From positions 2,170,001 to 2,234,000 of the forward strand of contig JAVLRN010000004.1 of assembly GCA_032821775.1 (NCBI GenBank): 64,000 nucleotides of DNA, written 5' to 3'. Source of the stretch: Sanguinoderma infundibulare. Its lineage: Eukaryota > Basidiomycota > Agaricomycetes > Polyporales > Polyporaceae. Numbering within the stretch: the first letter of the stretch is position 1; every line of letters starts with the position of its first letter. Positions 32,290 through 44,052 of the stretch are shown in pieces. The notes below the pieces were generated by a model, which saw only the letters and a list, made by a program, of their open reading frames with translations, made no database searches and had not been told where the DNA came from. Both the position numbers and the translations under genes were made by a program.

Positions 32290-32445
32290 CGCGCCATATC
32301 GGAGCGACCATCTGGATCTCCAGAGCCGACGACACGAGGAACCGGCTTAGGCAGATGGAGAGCAGAGCCGTGGATGCCGCAGTGCCCAGCGACTCCGCAA
32401 GACAAAAGGAATAGGCGCCCACATGGACATTGCGAACACTATCCC
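32290..32445 (-). pseudogene. Possible second STE3-like receptor relic
   Basis: The minus strand reads NVHVGAYSFC...SLGTAASTALLSICLSRFLV followed by SS. Pattern and spacing are similar to the loop 1/helix 3 region of fungal STE3 receptors (V-x-x-A-P-V-F-C-D...K-x-G-T-A-A-S-T-A-L-P...L-C-I-S-R-x-L). No WCD motif, no flanking helices and no splice structure could be built. It lies 0.7 kb from pheromone gene 1, where a receptor would be expected. Confidence 0.3.
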
Positions 32446-34167
32446 TGCCAGATTTGGCAGGTGGGTCGCGTCCAAAGCCAATCAGGGCAGCCGACACCTA
32501 TTGTGAGGCCAAAATGGCTAAATCACCCGTGACTCTGCACATTCCCCGGAATACGAGAGGGAGAGATCGGGGAGACGAACATTCCGGCCTCTCTCTCGGG
32601 AAACCGGCACGAGTCATCCGCTACGTCTCCTTCAGGAACTTCAGCTTCACCCTTGGCTAACTAGCCAAAAAATCTCGGAGCTCGATCAACAGGGGCTAAG
32701 AGAGACACACAAGACAATAGGATTACTCAGCCTCCGCGCGAGGTGGTGCTGTTTAAAAACAGCACCTTGAGTTTGCGGAAACACTTGACTCACTGAGCCC
32801 GCCGCAATCGATATGTACCCGTTGGATAGAATTTCGTACCCCGAAAAAAGTACCATGTCGGCTGCCTGAAGGTTACGCGATTTTAGAACGGAGGCAAAGC
32901 GAAGTCTTGCACAGCCAGCGCCTTGGGACGAACAGCGGCCACGGACTGGAATGAGGATGCTCAGCCTGTCCATGCATGGTCCAACAGAGGTTTGGGACTC
33001 AACAATAATGCATGCCACATCCGAGTCCATTCGCAGCGGTTCCATTGAGGCTTTGTTCAGCAATGGAGGGCACTCTCAGTCAGCACTGTCGCACGAGACA
33101 ATTCATGACGGCCAACCGGCAGCGTAAGCGTTCGTTATTTGTGTAGCACCATACAGAGAATGGTATACGACAATACACTCACCACAACTCTGCCACGCTG
33201 TTGGGATAGCACCCGACGAGCTATCTTGGTGTAGTCTTCCAGGCCATAGGGTGAGAGAATCTTTCTGGATGCATCCTTGACCTATTGATTCGCACAGCGA
33301 ATTAGAGTAGTCGGGGAGAGGAAAAACTCGACACTGATCCAACTGACCGCTAGTATGTTGCGTCGCTGAAGGTCAAGCCGTCACGAAGTCCGACGACCAT
33401 GGCGTGACGGCGACTTGCGCGCGGCCTGATAAGTATGCGAGAACCTCGTTTTGTATCCACCTGCTTGAACGAACCGGGTATCACAGCTCTGTGCCAGCGT
33501 GCCAGCGAGCGCTTAAGCAGTGGCGGCGCGGTTGTTTAAGAGACACAGACTTACATAGTATGCCGACAGGCCTCTAGTGCGCATGAAACGAGACAAGCCA
33601 CACAAGCACAGAGAGGAGCATACAGCAGTCGGGCCAGTTCGAGGACAGAGTGGCGAATGGCTGGAATGGCGAAGGGCGGGTCGCGCGGAGAACGCCGGAC
33701 GCGCATGAAGACGTCCAAACACACGTGGCAGCGGGCATTGAGGGTCTCTGCTTCGACCCTCGACTGCGACCCTCGACTGCGACGGCGACGGGCTGGAAAC
33801 AAGTGTCCTCCACGAGTCTCGACATGCCTTGCTTCAGACATGCTGCATACGCCGTACACGCATATACCGCGCACGCATTGGTACGTTTTGAATCACACTC
33901 TCTTCGACTTGAGTTGCTCTGAACTCGGTCATCCCTCTAAGCACCCCCCTTGAAGGTCCCCCGAGTCCGTCGCCCAACGTTCAGCGTTTTCTGCTCCACC
34001 ATTCCAGGGACATTTTCAGGTAGTGTGGAGTGCTTTCATCTGCCATACCGTGCCCGTTCTTATTTCCCTCTTGGCGGGCAGAGCGCAAGCAGTTACAGTA
34101 ACGGGCTGATTCTTACTCGGCGTTTGCAATTCGAACGCGCAACCTTGGTCAGTGAGGTTGGGTTAAA
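32446..34167. other. Unassigned stretch of the mating-type region
   Basis: A minus-strand open segment at 33190-33290 (KDASRKILSPYGLEDYTKIA...) ends at a good GTGAGT donor and looks like a real exon, but I cannot identify it or join it to neighbours. Elsewhere frames are short. The direct upstream region of the F-box gene at 34168 is pyrimidine-rich. Confidence 0.35.
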
Positions 34168-35717
34168 ATGAATACCGCTCATTCCGTGTTTCATTTCCCT
34201 TTATCCAGTAGCACAATGATGAAGCTCACATACGACGTGCTTTTCCTGGTGCTCGAGCAACAAAACATCGAAGGCCGTGTCCACGACATCGCGTCCTTGT
34301 CTCAAGCATGTCATACCCTTCGATGTGAAGGCGTCAGGCATCTCCTTGATCGCGACATTACTTTGCGCGATGCAACAGCTACCCTGTCCTTCGCCCTCTT
34401 CATGCTCGTTGACCGCACCCGGCGATTTCCCCTCCTCCGCCGGTCACTGTCCATACAAACCGGCCAAATCGCAGGCAAAGCTGCCTTTGCACTCGTTGAA
34501 CTCGTTCTAAGAGTCTCGCACCTGGAACGTCTCGCATTGTGGAACGCCGATCAGGTCCTTGCCTCCGATCACAGGCTTCCACGAGCCTTCGCGTCTCTCA
34601 CTTGCCTTAAACACCTTGAATTCCACGCGACCCAGGACTCGGACAACTCCGACTGCGTCTACATGCTCAAGCGCATGCAGTCCCCGCTGGTCACCGCCTC
34701 GCTGCACCTCCCTTCCCCCATCCGACGTTACATGAACGGGCATCTCAACTGCGAGCTCAGCGACCCCATCCGTCTACTCCGCAACTCCGCGAACACGCTC
34801 ACCGAGCTCCGTGGGTGCAACTTCGAAGCCCGGCAATACGGCGTCGTCTACCCGCTCGTGAAACGCCTCAGCATCCACCTCGGACTGATCCCGCTTATCG
34901 CCCCGTACATCATCGCCTTCCCCAACGTCTCCTCGCTCGAGGTCACATGTGGGGCATCGTTCGAGCCGTCGACAGTGCCGTCCTTCAGCTTCATGAACGA
35001 GGATGGTCAGGAAAATATCAAATCCTGGGCGGCGTTGGAGGAGCTGACAGGCAACCTGACGGACATTTACGTCCTCTCTTTGCGCTGCGCAGTGACCACC
35101 CTTCGCGTGTACGCCTCGGGGCGTCACCGCGCACTGCGGTACCTCACAGACGTGTTGTCCCGTGCCCGGCCGCATCACCTCCATCTGGAGGTAGAGTCAC
35201 CTTCTCTCTGTTCTGGAGGCGAGAATAGCCTATCTGCCGTGTTCCAACAGGTCGGCGCCGCGGAGTACGTTCGTACACTTGCAGTTCGCATCATCCTCCA
35301 AGGAGACGATTGCAAGGCAGACCTGGATGACGTTTTTGTGAGTATCGGACCTTGTCGCCCTCCCCGCTCTATCAGGTCGCTGATGTGTATCCTCGGCCCA
35401 CACAGGCTCGCGTTATCGAGACGGTCGAACCGCTCCCGCTCACCTCTTTCACGGTGCAGATCCTCCACGAAAGTCTCGACCTGGAGCTCGACGACTCTGA
35501 CACCCTCCGAGATTTTGATCCCGTTCCTTCGCCGTCACCCGCCGCGCGAACGGCACTGGATGGGAGCCCGTGTCTCCTCGAAACGAAGCTCCGCGACTGG
35601 GACGCGGCGCGCCACGTCGATCGAGTTCGTCGCGCGTGTCCGTCGTTGAAGCAGCTGACTGTCGAAGGGTCGGGCTGCTCCATGGTTCCATGGCCACTGC
35701 TCACCGTGTGCTTTTAG
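34168..35717 (+). CDS. F-box-like/leucine-rich protein D
   Basis: Exons 34168-35337 and 35406-35717, 493 residues. The intron is GTGAGT...CACAG, 68 nt, phase 0. An alternative ATG at 34216 would start at MMKLTYDVLFLVLEQ, just before the F-box-like helix (LTYDVLFLVLEQ...ASLSQACHTLRCEGVRHLLDRDI). Leucine-rich segments follow (LERLALWN, LTCLKHLEF, LTELRGC, VSSLEVTC, TLRVYA) without a sharp repeat. It ends with CPSLKQLTVEGS near the C-terminus. Architecture is like the other Agaricomycete F-box proteins in the window but the sequence is not close to A, B or C. It lies between pheromone genes 1 and 2. Confidence 0.75.
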
Positions 35718-36186
35718 CACTCGTGCGGCGAAATGCCGAATGGCGGCTTGTCATCGCGGACTGGTATGGTGGGTCATGTCTCCTGGCGGATAGAAACTAT
35801 GGTTAACGTTGTGCCTACAATCCAATCCAGATACTGGTTCTCTTTCGGCCTGTAGGACAATCTGTATTTGGCACATCGACTTGGTCTATGTTACTTTTAT
35901 TCGCCTCCTTCACGTTTGTATGTCGACCCGCATTCTTCACTGTTCCGTTCTGGCCTCCGGTAACGCGCGGATAGAGGCTTCTTAAAACGTGACTGTTCCT
36001 TCGGTTGTCCCATGCCGGCTCAAGTCCTTCGTGTTAGTGCTGGGCCTAATGTCTCGCTCTCTCTCTCCCTCTCTCTTCATCGTCTCTGTCAGCAGTGGCT
36101 CAAATCAGGAGTTAAGACTCGGTCGACGTATGTGCTATCTCCTCCTTAGCTGCTCTGTTTTTAGGCATTAATAAGTGTAACAGCAG

Positions 36187-37590
36187 ATGACAATGACCGA
36201 CAACGCTTCGCTGCCCAATCACGGACTTCAGACGTACGATGTCCTCTTGAGAATCTTCGAGCAAGTTTACGCCTCAAGTTCCACAGAATCCCAGACGTCC
36301 AAGTGGCACGATACAAGGGCATGCGCCCTCGTACGCCGCGCGTGGAGTGAACCTACTCTTTGTCTGCTATGGAGCGAGTTGCATTCCCTTTATCCCCTGT
36401 GGCACCTACTCGCACCTCCGCACCTTGCCTATCCATTCACTCGCTTTGGTGATTTGGCGAAGATCAAGTGCATTCCCAATAATATGGAGGAGACCAATCG
36501 GACACGCAGGCGAGGTCTAGTAGACAAGTACTTCAATATTCTGGTTACTGACGGTGACTAACGAACGCAGGTTGTCGCTCAGAAATTGCACAGAGACCCG
36601 GCTTGGTGGGACCAGGGGCTGCGATATATACTCGCGCCGCGTCCGCATGTTGACGGTACATGTAGAGCCCGATTATGCCGTACGACGAGACCTCGTCCGC
36701 CTTGTGCTGGATCACAATCATGGCGCGTCGATCTTCCCTTCTTTGCAGGTGTTGTACTGGGCCCCGAGCTCGCCTCTCGATATCGAGGCTTTCAGTCGGG
36801 ACCCCCGTTCCCGACATCGGATTCAACGCTCGACTGCGTACTGCGCGGGCTCGCTGTTTCGTCCCCACAGCTGGATACACTTCATACCCAAGGCCCCATG
36901 CCGCGCGATTGGATTTGGAAACGTTAGACGACCCAGCATCCTGCAGCCATGTTCGTGCTGTGTCCTTTGATCAGGGGCTCCGCACCCTCTGCGTTTGTGA
37001 CCTGTTGGCGTTCGCTACGATGCCTTGTTTCGAATCCCTCGAAGCCGTTGGCCTTGTCTCCGCGGACGATCCGTCGATCTTCGATGAGGAGAAACATCAC
37101 TACACCGCATCCCTTCTCAAACACCTCAAACTGGACGGAGATAGCTACTGCTTGAATCAGTCCTTCGACGTTCTTGATGCCTCGGCCCTCCAGTCTGCCG
37201 TCATCGAGACTTCGCTCAAGGAAGCCGGCCCACAGCAGCTTGACCGTGACCTCACGTGCATCCCGGCCCTCTCCAAAATCGTCTCGAGCGCATCCTTGAC
37301 CACCCTCCAGCTCAAAATCCACCCGCCAGTGGACCCTTACTACGTCCGCGCCCACCCCCCAACCCCACGAGGGTTCGCGCACAAACTCGCCGAATTGCGC
37401 ATTCGCACTCCCGAGTATCCCGACCTCAGCTCCCCGATGACGTGGCGGTGGCACTCGCGTCGTACATCCTTCGCTTGTTTCCACTTGCTGGAGCTCCCTA
37501 AGCGCGACTCCCCAGCCCCTCTCGGGCAACCGGATGTCCCCATTATGTGGAGGAAAGCGTACGCATCCCTTGCAAGCGGCCTCCCTTGAT
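36187..37590 (+). pseudogene. F-box protein E, frameshifted
   Basis: The start MTMTDNASLPNHGLQTYDVL is followed by an F-box (LLRIFEQVYAS...CALVRRAWSEPTLCLLW). An intron ends near ACGAACGCAG at 36570. After QKLHRDPAWWDQGLRY the frame must shift to continue as YSRRVRMLTVHVEPD...FPSLQVLYWAPSSPLDIEAF, apparently from one extra base in GATATATACTCG near 36630. Further shifts occur before LDLETLDDPASCSHV and before DDVAVALASYILRLFPLAG, the canonical C-terminal helix. At least two breaks suggest a pseudogene; sequencing errors in a single read could mimic this. Confidence 0.65.
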
Positions 37591-39530
37591 GGTCGATCTC
37601 CGCCACTTGTAGAGACGAGCTCTTTTTTCCGGAGCTTGAGTCGCGGGCAACACGAGGACTCGGAGGTGAAGGATGCGGCGGTAAAACTGTATCATAGGAT
37701 GTACATAACGTTTTAGGACACGTTCCGTAGACGTCGGTCGACCGAATCCCAGCGTGTAACAGAAAGTGCCTTACGAGTCACGAATATTCCGATGTACTCA
37801 AAACAGATCGAGCAGGTATAGAAATAGAAAATGCTGCGTTTTCTCTTACGGTTCACCAGCTCTGGATCGCTGACTCACTTCAGCACCACTCGAAACATAC
37901 TAGCCATGTCCAAGTTGTCAGACAATAGGGCGGCAGGGTTTGGTGAGAACGGGCGCAATGTATCAGCAGCGACATATGATACACCGCGCTGGCGGTAGCG
38001 TTTCGATGCCGTAGTCTGCAACACGGCCGGAAGCAGCAACGTTCAGGCTAGCACAGAAGTCTGGGCTCCAGAGCAATGTGTGATTGTCGCGTCGGTGGTC
38101 GCCAGACAACCGATCTCGCAACGTGTTGGCCTCGGTTGTCTATTGTTCGAAATATCGAGGAGGCAATGGGCGGGTCGCAGCGCTACAGCAGCGCTTCGCA
38201 CGCGAGCTCCCCACTCGGTTCCGAACGGCGGCTTCGGGGAAGCATGGACAACGTACGTCTGCGGTGCCTCGTACCTACTTCCTCGGATATGACGATATCC
38301 ATCTCGGCCATCGAGGCACAACCCATCTAGGCAAGCTTCGCCTCCCAGACTTTCCAGATACGTATACCTCGCATCAACCGGTGCCCGCTGCAGGCCGGAA
38401 TCGATATCTATGCACCCACAAAACGAGCATATGTCCCATCCCAGCCGTGCCTCATGTATGTATCTCACCATCAATATACACCGCACAACCGCACATCGGG
38501 CGAGCTGGATCTGTCCGCCTCTCCCTTCGAGATCAGCGCTTGAACTCCGCAAGACAAAAAGGTTCGAGAGCGCGCAGCCCGGGCGAATGCTACCGTTGCT
38601 GGATTCGGAGACGGGCGCACACCGATAGAGACCGATGGACGAATGGACGAGAAAACGCGGCGTCAGACGTGTGCGAGCGCCGGTCCCTTATTGTCTTGGG
38701 TGGTTTCGGGAAGCCGGTGGTCCACATCGTGCAATGAATTGACAGCATGAGCAGATGTTTGTGCGTATATTTGGGATGGCATACCGATGGCGTCGGAAGA
38801 GGACCTGACCAGAGATGTGGGTTCATCGTCTATGGCAGTAGCTAGACACACAGCAATGATAGAGTGTAATGGAGAGGAGAGCAGCTGTCCGACTAAAGTA
38901 GAGGAGCGATTGAGTGATGATAGCGCTCTCTTGGAAGAAGCAACGAGCATGCGAAAAGAACCTGGCGAAGGACCATCGAATCGAATTGGGCAGTACCACG
39001 CCTGCCCCGCACGGCAGGTGCTCCACGCGCAGCGCAGGCCTGTCCCGATCCAGATCTTCTTGGATATACTCCCTGATGTGCCAAGCACGACATCATCTCT
39101 TCCCTGGACCCCGGCCCACACAATAGCGGCGGCTCACATGCTCGGCCAGGCGGGCGCGGGCAATCCTCTGCATCCGCGGCAGTTCGCACTCCCTGCAGCC
39201 CCCGGTGTCGCGAGCGGGGCAACAAGGACGAGTCGAACACGACGCCAAACCTCTCCAAACCTCGGTTTCAGAAGCAGCGGCGATGGCGCGCTCAGAGGTG
39301 CGCCGCGGCCATGCTCGTCCGACACAGCCCGACGTCAATGTATCCATCCAGCGCAGACGACGTCACAAAAAAGCCAGACATCCCGCTGACCCTGCGCACC
39401 GCGGAAATAGCCCGGTAATCAGCCTCACGCCGGGAAAAGGCCCCGCCTCAACCTCGCCGGCCGCCGCGGCCCGCCTCCTTATTGTCAGTGCGCACTCCTC
39501 GTTCCTGGCACCATGCCTCCAGCTCTCATG
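37591..39530. other. Intergenic, no gene recognised
   Basis: Open frames of up to about 217 codons overlap on both strands (38043-38740, 38787-39389), with Arg/Pro/Ser-rich, domain-free translations. No CaaX ending, WCD motif or clear exon pair was found. Confidence 0.4.
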
Positions 39531-39538
39531 GGCCCTCC

Positions 39539-39546
39539 GTTAAATA
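39539..39546 (+). promoter_or_regulatory. TATA-like box of pheromone gene 2
   Basis: TTAAATAG, about 150 bp before the ATG at 39697 and followed by a CT-rich leader. Confidence 0.45.
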
Positions 39547-39696
39547 GCTGGGCAGGACGCCCCCCAAGCTCTCTCGACAGCAGAGAGCAGCAGCCCGTAC
39601 TACTACCACCCAGCGCCGCGACATCTCTTCTTCTTCGCTCGCCAACGCACCTCCACTCTTCCTTCTCGCGACGCACAACAGCTAGCTCGACTCGTC

Positions 39697-39816
39697 ATGG
39701 ACGCATTCTTCACCATTTCTTCGCCCCTGCCCGTCGACGAGCCCTCCGTCGAGGAGATCCTCGTCGACTCCGAGGGTAGCACCACCCAGGAGCACTCTGG
39801 TTGCGTCATCGCATGA
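39697..39816 (+). CDS. Mating pheromone precursor 2 (CaaX CVIA)
   Basis: 39 residues: MDAFFTISSPLPVDEP, an acidic stretch, then TTQEHSGCVIA and stop. Length, the MDAFF start, and HSGC followed by two aliphatic residues and Ala match basidiomycete farnesylated pheromone precursors. The likely mature peptide starts near Asp-Ser-Glu-Gly (inference). The gene is uninterrupted. It is on the opposite strand to precursors 1 and 3. Confidence 0.94.
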   Translation: MDAFFTISSPLPVDEPSVEEILVDSEGSTTQEHSGCVIA

Positions 39817-40655
39817 AGCAAGCCAGACCACGAAACAACCGCGCCCACTCACCTGGTACGTGTTGCCCCATCCGATCCTCGTCTTGACTTCTTCGGCGAG
39901 TCTAACTTGCGACTTTCGCGTGCAGGGAGCGTTATCCACATGCTTCGCGCATCACCCACCCACCCATCTTCACGAAGGGCGAGCTACACATGCCGCCCGC
40001 GCAAACGACCCGTCACGGCATCGCCACCTCTTCGTTCACGGCGCCTTGCATATCCTTATTGGCTGCACGCACCCCGCTGCGGCTGTACTTATCACCTTGG
40101 CCAACGGTTTCTGTTTCCTTTATTTCTCGATGCTTTCGATTTCACGTTTAGGGGAGGGAGGCGAGGGTAGGAGGAACGGAGGCGGAGGCGACGACGACGA
40201 CGATTTCGTTCTGCACTTGTCCTGGATGCATCTAGAGACGACCCACACTCATTGTACTGTACGCACGCACTTCACGACTCACCGTTTGACGCACGGACAT
40301 CCGCATTGTAGAGTAGTAATGATACTGTTTGGATTTCACGATTTGAATATTGCCCACTGATCGTTTGATTGAGCGTGCTCTGCCAATGCCCCGAGAAACG
40401 TGAGCATCCTGTGCACAACAAGTAGATAATCAGGAAACGCGCACTTGATCAAAGTCTCCTTTACGTCGTCGAGCTCCTGCTTGCAGCCTTCCCGCATCCG
40501 AAAGGTGAGCATTTCGGCTCACCAAGCACGTCCGGAAAATCCAATCCGTTGTCTTGTACCCAGGGAAAAACTAAAATACAGTGCTGTACCTTCCTGAAAG
40601 CAAAAGTAAAAAAAGCAACAGAACCCGAAAGCCAAGAGAGCGACGTTCCGGCATG
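39817..40655. other. 3' region of pheromone gene 2
   Basis: Contains a likely intron-like or UTR stretch (donor-like GGTACGTG near 39854, acceptor-like GCAG near 39925) and a GGCGACGACGACGACG patch near 40190. No coding assignment. Confidence 0.4.
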
Positions 40656-42682
40656 TCATGAGTCGTGCCCGACCGCCACTCCGGACAGGTCGAAGCCGGC
40701 CACATGCAGGACCGCGGCAAGCTGAGTCGCGGACAGAGATCAGTAAAGAGTGATTTACGCGTAACGAACGCGGCCACGTACCTCCACCATCGCGATCGAC
40801 TTGATCTGCTCAAAGTCGTACCCTTCCCGCTCGCTCACATCGCCTGGATCATATTTCGTGAGCACGAGCCTTAACCGGAGCATTGGGGCAACACGAACCG
40901 CTATCGTGGTACATAGGATCCTTGATACGCCCTATTCGTTCGTTCACCTGCGCCGCCGGGAAGCCGTGCTCGTGGAAGCGCTGGTGGTCGCTCCCGCCCG
41001 CCTGCAGTTCAAGTTCCGTCAACCGTCAGCTCACAAATTGCAACTCCGAGGACGGATAGGTACTCACGTATGGGAGATACCCGACTTTCAGTTGGGGACT
41101 GTAGATGGCAGAGATGCGCTCCAGGATTTCAGTGACTTCGGCCGTACCGACCCTATCCAAGAAGTCAACCCTATGTAGCCACCCGAGGCCGTGAGGTCAC
41201 TCACAGAGCGGGATCCGATAGCCCAAGCTGGGGCGGTTCGCCCTCAGCACGGTACGCCAGCATGTCGCCTTGGATCATCATCGTCACGTTCGCCCCAGCC
41301 TCCCTCAGCTCACCTGTCGTGCCAAAGATCGTCAGCACCGAACAACTACGCGAGTAGTACACGCAACTTACGCGCATACACGAAGGAGCCCACCATGCCT
41401 TGCTCCTCGCCTGCGAACGCGACGAGCTGCACGTTCTTACGGAAAACGACGTTCCGTCTCGCGATCGCGTGGGCGATGCCCAGAAGTGCGCCTGTGCCCG
41501 AGCCGTCGTCGTTCGCGCCAGGGGCGAGCGTGCTGCCGAACGACCCACGATCGTCGTAGTGCGCCCCGAGGATGATCGTCTCGGTCGTATCAGTCGATGC
41601 TGAGTACGTGCTTCAGCAGAAATGAAAGTTAGTTTGGCGGCTGCAGCACGTCAAACGAGGGGGACGGGAAAGACGTACCATACGACGTTCGGCGCCCAGT
41701 GCATCCGGAACTGTTTGAGCTCGCACTGAGCACCGGTCTGCTCGAATTGCTCCTTCAGCCAGAACGCAGCGTGGCGTGCGCCCATCGAGAACGAATGCCT
41801 GGTCTCGATGTCGGACGAGGTGGCCTCCCCGGTGAGATGCCGAATGTCGCTCTTCAGATGGTTGACTGATATCCCGTTCACAATCGAGGTGACAACGTGG
41901 TCGAACTTGATACTGGGCAGGACCGCCCTCAGCTTCTCCTTCGCCTCGTCCGGGACAGGGAAGAGCTGAATGGGTGCCTTGGGGAAGACCGAATACCGCC
42001 AGAAGCGCGGGAGCGCTAATTCGCCTCGGTCGAGTGCAGCCAGGGCGGAGGAGGAAGCGCCTCCGAGTCGTGCGCGTGAGACCGAGAGCAGCACGCCGTC
42101 TTGGGCGTGATAGAGTGCCTCAAACGGCCGCGCTGTTGACGCCGGGGTGTCAAAAACGAGCTGGGTCTCCCCGTCCGGCGATGATGCGAGTCGTGGATCT
42201 GCCATAGACAAGTTACCAAGCATCCAGTCGAGCTCGAGCTCGAAAGGAGCGTCGTACAGCGCGGGGTCGACGCGTGTTCTCTCGAGCCAGACGAGGTCCC
42301 TCGAGTAAGACGGTGACTGGGAAGCTGGCGGCGCCACAGGCGGGTGCCCCTTCACTCCAGGGACCGAGATGAAGTGCTCTGCGCCTGCCGGGTCTTGACC
42401 CATGACCTGCACATTCGGGTCCGAATAGACGGCATTGGGACCGAGGACGTACGGTAGGCCGCCCCGAGTCTCCTCAGCGACCTCAAGCTCCAATCGGACG
42501 GGGGTGTCGAGACCCAAAAGGCTGAAGGAGGACGTCCAGCAGGGGTCGTCGAGGATGAATGCGTGCCGCCCGCCGTAGATGCCGTAGTAGGATTGTTGGA
42601 GACAGTTGTACGCGTGAAGTCGGTCAATGGGTTCGGCGAGGGGGACGAAGAGGAGGGTGAGGGCCCCGACGCCGGAGACCAT
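40656..42682 (-). CDS. M28-family zinc metallopeptidase, probably secreted
   Basis: Seven exons (42682-41679, 41610-41372, 41313-41205, 41170-41068, 41001-40899, 40843-40782, 40721-40656) give 561 residues. A hydrophobic N-terminus MVSGVGALTLLFVPLAEP could be a signal peptide; the ATG at 42682 is the only one that gives it. Zinc-site motifs are in M28 order: ILGAHYDDRGSF (His, Asp), NDDGSGTGALLG (bridging Asp), AGEEQGMVGS (Glu-Glu), MIQGDMLAY (Asp), GGSDHQRFHEHG (His). The tail YHDSGDVSEREGYDFEQIKS is also typical. It would be an aminopeptidase-type exopeptidase acting outside the cell. The long N-terminal domain (about 310 residues) is typical of fungal members. Confidence 0.88.
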
Positions 42683-43682
42683 GATGGGACCAGGAAAGGG
42701 AGTAGGGGGCGGTGGGTGTGCGGAGGGAAACGAGAAGCCGCAGCCTGAGTCCGAGTCGGCACGGGGTACAATGTCCGAGTGGATGCCGTCCGCGCGGGGA
42801 GGCTTGGGAGAACACTTGGCATCTGTTGATTGCGAACGCGCGGGCGCCGCAGCGGGATGACGCCGCGAGGGGAAGTCGCAGCGCGGAATCAAAGCGACGA
42901 CGAGGGCGCATCCTGGCGCGTTCTCTGGCCAGGAGGCCGATGGCGGCGTTGATCAACGAGACGCCCTGCGCTGCGTTGACTTCCTGGGGGCGTTACGTCA
43001 TCAACCCTAACCTTCTCGGCATTCGGCACACCGGGCCGGATCCCATTCACAGCATCGATTTGGAGTCGATCGCGAACAAGGGCTTGCAGTGCCGCAGACA
43101 TACCCATGGATGATACAGCAAGGTGATTTTCCGTCTAGTCCCGCATATCGAATACACAACTACGTGCTATAGGTTGGCGTATCACTGGACGCATCCAGGA
43201 TCAAGTACAAACGCGGCGGCCTGGTCGTGTGCTCTCTTCTCCCTCTCCCCTCCTTGCCCCAACCGTTCCTCCCCGCACCTCCTCCATGAGAACAGACACG
43301 AGAAACAGCTCCTAACTCCAGGTGCGGCCGATAATGAATGCGATAAGTTAACGAAAATGCGAGTCGAAGGCGGTCGTAGGCGGCATTTTGGCGTCCGAGG
43401 CGGAACGAAAAGGGTGCGTCGGCGCGGCGTGCCAGTGGTCGTAACATGTCGTCGAAGAATGATGAACGAGGGTGGTAGGGTACGGGCGTGGATGGATCAT
43501 GGGGGTAAATGCTGGAAGTACGTGGGTGTCCACGCCAATGTAGAATCTTCCAAGGGTTGACGTCAGATGAGCACGAACGTTTCAGGGATCAAACGGCGGG
43601 TGACTTACCATGCGCATTAATACAAAATACCGGAGGGAAGACGGATACGAATACAAGTCGCGAAGGGGGAGTCCGGCGAGAC
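42683..43682. other. Intergenic between peptidase and pheromone gene 3
   Basis: No recognisable gene. The frame upstream of the peptidase ATG stays open to 42892 without an in-frame ATG, so a 5' exon further upstream cannot be excluded. Confidence 0.45.
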
Positions 43683-43802
43683 TCATGCGATAGTGCAACC
43701 GCTGTGGCTGTCGCTCGAGCCGTCGTCGCAGTTGACGAAGATGATGTCCGTCACCGGCTCCTCGACGGGGACGGGAGCAGCGATGGTGAAGAACGCGTCC
43801 AT
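43683..43802 (-). CDS. Mating pheromone precursor 3 (CaaX CTIA)
   Basis: 39 residues from ATG at 43802: MDAFFTIAAPVPVEEPVTD, then an acidic Ser-rich stretch, then SSDSHSGCTIA and stop. Same length as precursor 2 and the same MDAFFTI start and HSGC-aaA end. CTIA is an acceptable farnesylation box although Thr at the first a position is less common. A TATA-like ATAAATA lies about 160 bp upstream (43965-43959). Confidence 0.93.
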   Translation of the reverse strand: MDAFFTIAAPVPVEEPVTDIIFVNCDDGSSDSHSGCTIA

Positions 43803-43958
43803 GACGATCGGTGGTGGTAGTAGCAGTGGTGGTATTGGTACGCGGTACGCGGGTGGGAAGTAGGACGCGTAGAAGCGAGTCGATGTACCGAGGTACGTGT
43901 GCGGTAGTTTGCTAGGGCGACTTGGGATTTCGCTGCCGTCCTTGTTCGCTGCCCAGGG

Positions 43959-43965
43959 TATTTAT
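43959..43965 (-). promoter_or_regulatory. TATA-like box of pheromone gene 3
   Basis: ATAAATA on the minus strand, 157-163 bp before the ATG at 43802. Confidence 0.45.
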
Positions 43966-43990
43966 GCCCTTCCTCCTTGCATCAGAAGGT

Positions 43991-44052
43991 CAATGAGGGG
44001 GATTCGAACCTGCCCTTTCAGGACCGCCATCCCTCTACCGCGGGCCACATTG
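43991..44052 (-). tRNA. tRNA-like sequence, probably a pseudogene or fragment
   Basis: The minus strand has CAATG at one end and CATTG at the other, a GCGGTAGAGG D-arm-like word and GGTTCGAATCC, a perfect B box. The anticodon arm (GGTCCTGAAAGG) is too short or degenerate to name an isotype. Total length is about 62 nt, below a normal tRNA. Confidence 0.35.

Noticed and set aside
38043..39389. Overlapping 150-217-codon frames as genes
   Set aside because: Arg/Pro/Ser-biased translations on both strands, no domains, no sensible introns; typical GC-rich noise.
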